Below, piece by piece: positions 59,801-64,000 of a stretch of 64,000 nucleotides of DNA; the first letter of the stretch is position 1, and every line of letters begins with the position of its first letter. The DNA is taken from assembly GCA_963691705.1 (NCBI GenBank), contig OY829544.1, positions 42,181,917 through 42,245,916 on the forward strand, in the 5' to 3' direction. The translations under genes were made by a program, and so were the position numbers. Origin of the DNA: Viola odorata (lineage: Eukaryota; Streptophyta; Magnoliopsida; Malpighiales; Violaceae). The notes below the pieces were generated by a model. It did no database searches. It saw only the letters and a list, made by a program, of their open reading frames with translations, and was not told the origin of the DNA.

Positions 59801-59958
59801 TTTCGAATGCTAACGATGACAACGATGATGATAAAATGTGATGAGAATTTAAAAATGTCCTAACGACATCAAATTGATTTAAAATGGCAATCAATTGAGT
59901 AAAATGACAGAAATGCTAAATTTAATTTAAAAATGGCGTCAAAATTCGGGTATCAACA
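56859..59958 (+). mobile_element. Large solo LTR, 3100 bp (copy 1)
   Basis: Starts TGTCACGCCCCGAAAATTAA and ends CGGGTATCAACA. The 5-bp direct repeat GAAGC flanks it at 56854-56858 and 59959-59963, and the hAT reading frame resumes across it (LMLEA / AACKFEKAF). With a single LTR and an exact target duplication this is a solo LTR, the product of recombination between the two LTRs of a full element. No coding frame inside is convincing. Confidence 0.9.
57765..58100 (+). repeat. About ten-copy 30-bp minisatellite inside the large LTR
   Basis: Units of about 28-33 bp with the pattern TTTAAATGATGATTTGACGA followed by GTGCGAGAAA recur from about 57765. Variants include GATGCATACGAAAA and CAGTTGATAAGTGCGAGAAA. 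Copies become more alike toward the right. LTR copy 2 begins downstream of this block, so it gives no comparison. Confidence 0.8.
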
Positions 59959-61115
59959 GAAGCTGCATGTAAATTTGAAAAGGCATTTGATGCATATGTT
60001 CATGTGGATCCATTTTTTAATATTGAGCTAAGTAAACGGGTGTCAAATAAGGATGGATCAGCTGAGAATGAAATGTCAGAAGATGAAAATGAAGATGATG
60101 ACAATTTGGGGGGCTTACCTACTGAAGAGGATTGGGTTCTTGCTAGAAGATTGTGTAGGTTTCTTAAATACTTTTATGACTTGACATGTTTTGTATCTAG
60201 GTCAAAGTATGTCACCTCTAATGCTTACTTTGAAGAAGTAACGAATGTTGCATGTTTGCTAAAAAGAATTGAAAAAGAGTCATGATTTGGACCTAAGTCT
60301 TTTAGCTAGTGCAATGTTTGCAAAGTACAATAAGTATTGGGGTGACATTAGCAAGTTCAATTCTTTGTTCTATATTGCTGAAGTGCTTGATCCAAGACAC
60401 AACATTGAATTTGTAGAACTTGTATTAGCTGATTTGCATGATGAGATTATTGGTGAGAGTTTGGGGCAGAAGGTGAGGGAGGATATGAAGCAGCTGTATA
60501 TCATTTATTGTGATATTTATGATCCCAAAACGACAACTAATGAGAGCATAGAAACATCAAGAAGTGGCAGTGATGTTACTACAATGCACAATGAAGAAGG
60601 AGATGAATTGAAAAATGAGAGAAAATTAAGATTCAAAAGGTTAAGGGCAGAAGCTGGGGCTTATAAGAATAGGTCTGAATTGGAGTTGTATTTGCAAGAA
60701 GAAGTGCTCAAAGATGAAGATGGGTTTTGTATTCTAGATTGGTGGAGGAAGCATTCCCCTAGGTATCCGGTTTTATCAAGAATGGCAAGGGATGTGTTAG
60801 CTGTCTCTGTTTCTACTATGGCTTCAGAATCAGCATTCAGCACTGGAGGGAGAGTTTTGGATTGCTTTAGGAGCTCACTAACTCCTAGGGTTGTGCAATC
60901 TCTAATTTGCTCACAAGATTGGTTGAGAAGATCCAAAGAAAACATTAAAATTGAAGAAAACATTACTGATCTTGACAAGTGGGAAATTGGTAATACTTTT
61001 TTGCATGTTACCTTGTTGTTGTTTATAAGTCTTTTAGTTTCTAATTCTAATTGTATTTATTTGATTATTTACAGAGTATGCAGGAATGGAGGAGGATACA
61101 ATCACTGAATTGTGA
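59959..61115 (+). pseudogene. hAT copy 2 transposase, C-terminal part
   Basis: Continues from the LTR with AACKFEKAFDAYVHVDPFFN, EEDWVLARRLCRFLKYFYDL and TCFVSRSKYVTSNAYFEEVT, each aligning with copy 1. A frame change at about 60275 corresponds to one extra A in an A-run. Next come KYNKYWGDISKFNSLFYIAE, ESAFSTGGRVLDCFRSSLTP (dimerisation domain) and a final GT-AG intron (60990-61074). The last exon ends TITEL and stop at 61113-61115. Copy 1 has the same intron position and the similar ending VTEI. Confidence 0.85.
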
Positions 61116-61589
61116 TTTCTAATTTGGAGAACAAGGCAACATTAAATCAGCAGCAGCCCTACTGTCTTGGAAAAACAATTCAGTGATTATTCAATCAGCA
61201 ACAACCCAGTGGCCATATCCAGTCTTGGAAAAATAATTGCTATGTTTAAATTTTAATTATGGATTGTACTTTTATGTGTTGTGTTTTACTATTTTCGATG
61301 TTGGATTGTATAATCTGATAGTTCTAATTTACTGATGTTTGATTATGGAGTTTGGATTGCTTAATTATGGATTTTTCTTCAGAAATATTTTTTCTTCCTT
61401 TTTGCATGAAATTAGGAAAAAAACAGGTTTTGGTTTTCCGAACTTCCGAACAGTTACAAAGTTCGGTTTTCAGTTTTTGGTTTCTCCAAGTTCGGTTCGG
61501 TTTCAGATATGATTTTTAGGACGTTCGGTTAACCATACTTGCAAGTTCGGTTTCGGTTTTCGGTTTTTCCTAACCGATGGGCAGCCCTA
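61116..61589 (+). mobile_element. 3' end of hAT copy 2
   Basis: After the stop codon come AT-rich 3' sequence and then a subterminal region with about ten GTTCGG / TTCGGTTTTCGG motifs (61430-61570), ending GGGCAGCCCTA at 61589. The minus-strand TAGGGCTG matches the TAGGGCTGG end of copy 1. The left terminus of copy 2 is not in the window. Confidence 0.75.
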
Positions 61590-61639
61590 CTTCAAACTGG
61601 AGCTTTTAGCTCCGACCGATATTTATTAAGTTTTTTATT

Positions 61640-62600
61640 TATTTTACAGCATCTTCCTCTTTTATGCTTTATATTAGATCTGTTTTTATTTGTTTATTTA
61701 TTAGCATGAGCGGCTAAGCTCATCTGTTTAGCAAGGGTATTTTAAGGGTTGCAAAGGGGTAGTCAAGAGGTCAAATCGCGCTTTATATATTCTTATTGCT
61801 ATATTTGTTTGCTTGTTGTTTTATTGTTAGATCTATTTGAGTTTATTGGGAGCCTGATCACCTACTCGTTTACCTTTTTAGATTACTGTCATTTCTTTAG
61901 TAATAACTAATGTGAGGCCTTAGAATAGAGTAGACACTAGACGGATAGTCATTAGCTTGGTCTGTTTCGTCTAGGGCAAGTAACTGATTAGGGTAGTGGC
62001 ACGAGTGTGACGAGGTGAGGGTCTCACCCCTAGACGTGTCTTTCCTCTTCTTAGTGGGCCTTTGAGTATTTCCTCCCCGCCTCGTGCCTGGGATGATGGC
62101 GAAGTGTCAAGGTTACCTCATATGTGAAAACGGGGGGTAACTTCTCTTACGAAGGAAAGCAGGGGGGCTATATGTACCTGACCCCTATAGTACGTCTATG
62201 GCATAGGAATAGAATATCTGTGCACCGATGACTGACTAGGCCTCGACGTAACCTAAGAAAATCCCTTACTAAGATTTCCCCTCATTTGATTTTATCTCCT
62301 TTACTTTCTTATTTGTTTTAGTTTATGATTGTTATTTTTTCAATTTTATTATTTCTATCTTTGTTAGCTATCTAGGTCTCAATCTCTTTTGGTTAACTAG
62401 TTTAACCAACAAACTCCCCTGTAGTGTTACTATTTGATTGCATTTATCTTTGTCATATAGCTAGGGCTAGTTGTCGTCCTTCAATCCATGTGGTTCGACC
62501 CTGTTACTACTTTACGCAAATTAATTTGTGCATTTAGGCTTCAGGATTTATTATTATATTTGACATGTTTCGATGGCGCTCGTCAAGAATCGACATAACA
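61640..62600 (+). mobile_element. LTR-like fragment related to the 55.3-56.6 kb LTR, opposite orientation
   Basis: Landmarks seen in reverse complement in the 55.3-56.6 kb LTR recur here: TCAAGGTTACC, GGGTAACTTCTCTTACGAAG and the TTATTATTATATTTG tract near the end. A possible TATA box (TTTATATATTC) lies at about 61782. Similarity is partial, so this is a related family. It ends near GATGGCGCTCGTC, close to where a primer-binding site is expected. No coding sequence. Confidence 0.5.
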
Positions 62601-63140
62601 AGTTTCACTAAATTAGTATTTCAATAAATGGAATACAAAAAAACCATCAATATTTGCCCCTACCTTTTCACATTCCAACCCACCAAGCTTATTTATTTTG
62701 TTGTACACTGTTGTCTTCATTGGCTACACCCAATCACACAACTTAGGGGGCAACCTAGTAGTATACCTCATAATGATATCCCTAACACACAGCGCAACGC
62801 TGTCCAAGTATAAAATTTGCATCACGTCAATAAATTTTAAGTTAAGTACAACATATGACTATTTATATTTTCAAGCAAACATATAAACGTTTTGTATAAC
62901 TTAATCATTAACATACCTCAAGAATAAATAAGCAATCGTCAGCTAGTGAAATTTGTCATCGTCCTTAGCCTGTAATTTCTTGATCCCTTTAACCATTTCA
63001 TCCAATGCAAACTGAGCCCAATTCAGCTTGTCAATTGCATTGATATCCCTCACAACACTAACATACTTTGAGGAGGTATTTGCTAATGTCAATATCCAAT
63101 AGAGGGCAAATCGCATTACTCACTATGTAAAACACATAAT
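62601..63140 (-). pseudogene. Fragment of a transposon-associated plant gene
   Basis: Minus strand about 63080-62930 reads SKYVSVVRDINAIDKLNWAQ, then FALDEMVKGIKKLQAKDDDK, a stop and LTIAYLFLRY. This pattern (KY..hhxDhxxhxxhNWA...h..h...I) resembles the DUF1985-type region found in plant proteins linked to Ulp1-like proteases and Mutator-like elements. A second piece at about 62810-62690 (LPPKLCDWV) could be the next exon. Recognition is from memory of the family pattern. Confidence 0.35.
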
Positions 63141-63345
63141 ATATATTGAATTATTTGCGATTTTGATGTCTGGGTATAATTATTTGCCCATACAACTACT
63201 CTAAATGAAGACCAATGTGCTCATGCATTAATATCATACAAAGTTTTTCACATATTGAAGATATACTCTGAATTTTACAATTTTGATGTTTTGGTGTAAT
63301 AATTTCCCAATACAACTACTCTAAATGAAGACCAATGAGCGCATT
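63141..63345 (+). repeat. 120-bp direct duplication
   Basis: The segment TACAACTACTCTAAATGAAG followed by ACCAATG occurs at 63191 and at 63311, with similar but diverged sequence before each copy (TTTTGATGTCTGGGTATAAT and TTTTGATGTTTTGGTGTAAT). Confidence 0.8.
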
Positions 63346-64000
63346 GATGGTTGCCGAAACTGTCAAAATAAAATAAATACAATCTACCATGCATGTGTAG
63401 TTTTAAAACAGTAGCAAGTGGTAAAAGGTTCGTCCTCAGGGATTCGGTGGCAATTAAAATTCTTTGTAAACGACTAGGAATGTAACGAGTGGTAAATACC
63501 AATATTGACGTTGTTGTGAATAATTAAGAAATATAAGTAACAGAGAGTAATAAATGGGTGATGTGTGTGAAATCAGAGGTGACATATTCCCAGTGAGGAT
63601 TCCAATAAGCTCATGCATTAAATTAATTGATCATCGATTCAAGTATTTTTAAAACCAAACTTACAGGCGGCTATAGAGATCAGGTTCTCACCTAGATCTC
63701 CTACTCTCTACCTATTCGAGATTCTTAAAGGTTCTCACCTATTAAGGTCCTTGATATATCTTATGGCCTAAAGAAGTTATTCTATTAGGTCTAATAAAAT
63801 AATCAAATAATTCTACCGTAAGAGACCTTCCCAGGTTCAGGAGAGAGAAGTGTCTACTCCTGTAAACCAGACTCTAATTGTTTTCCAATCTGATCCATCG
63901 ATTATTTGGTTGCCTTCATATCTCTTTCTACAGTGTAGACTCCAAGGTATCAAGAGAAGACAGTAATCATGCAAATCCTAGTGTAGTTGATCAAGCTTCA
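63346..64000 (-). mobile_element. LTR-like sequence running off the right edge
   Basis: The sequence has the same plan as the LTR at 55.3-56.6 kb: a fluctuating block GATCAGGTTCTCACCTAGATC, then AGGTTCTCACCTATTAAGG, in the same orientation as GGTACGCTTAGGTCC there. The minus-strand frame at 63275-63502 has no family features. Identification as an LTR rests on this plan only. Confidence 0.35.

Noticed and set aside
60661..60978. 105-codon minus-strand frame
   Set aside because: It is antisense to the hAT dimerisation domain; a matching shadow occurs opposite copy 1 at 24875-25132.
1..64000. tRNA, rRNA or microRNA genes
   Set aside because: No tRNA A/B box pair, rRNA core or convincing miRNA precursor was recognised by eye. 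Covariance-model and small-RNA searches would be needed to exclude them.

Overview
The window is nuclear DNA of a flowering plant, most likely a eudicot. It is AT-rich, its genes carry GT-AG introns, it contains a plant-type cytosolic NAD-dependent glycerol-3-phosphate dehydrogenase, and it holds a dense mix of plant transposable elements: Ty3/gypsy Athila and Tat, hAT, PIF/Harbinger, Helitron, Mutator-like, Stowaway and pogo/Emigrant-like. No bacterial features, CRISPR arrays, rRNA or tRNA genes were seen.

Only three ordinary host genes can be supported. (1) 3555-7941 (+) encodes an uncharacterised 707-residue protein with a C-terminal SAP domain, modelled on eight main coding exons plus a 33-nt microexon, all phases consistent. 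(2) 9599-10357 (+) is an intronless 252-residue plant membrane protein. (3) 27205-29657 (-) is cytosolic GPDH (GPDHC1-like), five coding exons, 462 residues, apparently intact. The genes share no visible pathway.

The rest is layered transposon sequence. 1-1650: end of a probable Tat-type element. 1946-2567: pogo/Emigrant-like MITE just upstream of the SAP gene. 11.1-17.9 kb: a 190-bp MITE, a decayed Helitron Rep gene (-), a 1.25-kb Mutator-like element with very long inverted repeats, and a Stowaway MITE. 18.2-26.05 kb: a composite element holding a complete 4.76-kb hAT element with exact 8-bp target duplications. 26.3-27.0 kb: a non-autonomous inverted-repeat element at the 3' side of GPDH. 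30.99-33.18 kb: a PIF/Harbinger element.

From 33.4 kb to the end the window is nested LTR-retrotransposon DNA. A 5'-truncated Athila pol and downstream ORF (+) is followed by two copies of the antisense-type ORF of Tat elements (+). Next comes a decayed Tat gag-pol (-) with dual RNase H and a 3' tandem-repeat block, then its 5' LTR. That LTR abuts the right part of a large LTR, a full solo copy of which lies at 56.86-59.96 kb. A non-autonomous gypsy with a gag-like gene follows. Its LTR and the large solo LTR both sit inside a second hAT copy, which ends at 61589. The last 2.4 kb hold LTR-like fragments and a remnant of a transposon-associated gene.

Inferred order of events: hAT copy 2 came first, then the non-autonomous gypsy and the large LTR families, then Tat inside one large LTR, followed by loss of left-hand portions. 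Almost every element protein is broken. The Tat stops look like transition mutations, and the hAT frameshifts sit mostly in A-runs.
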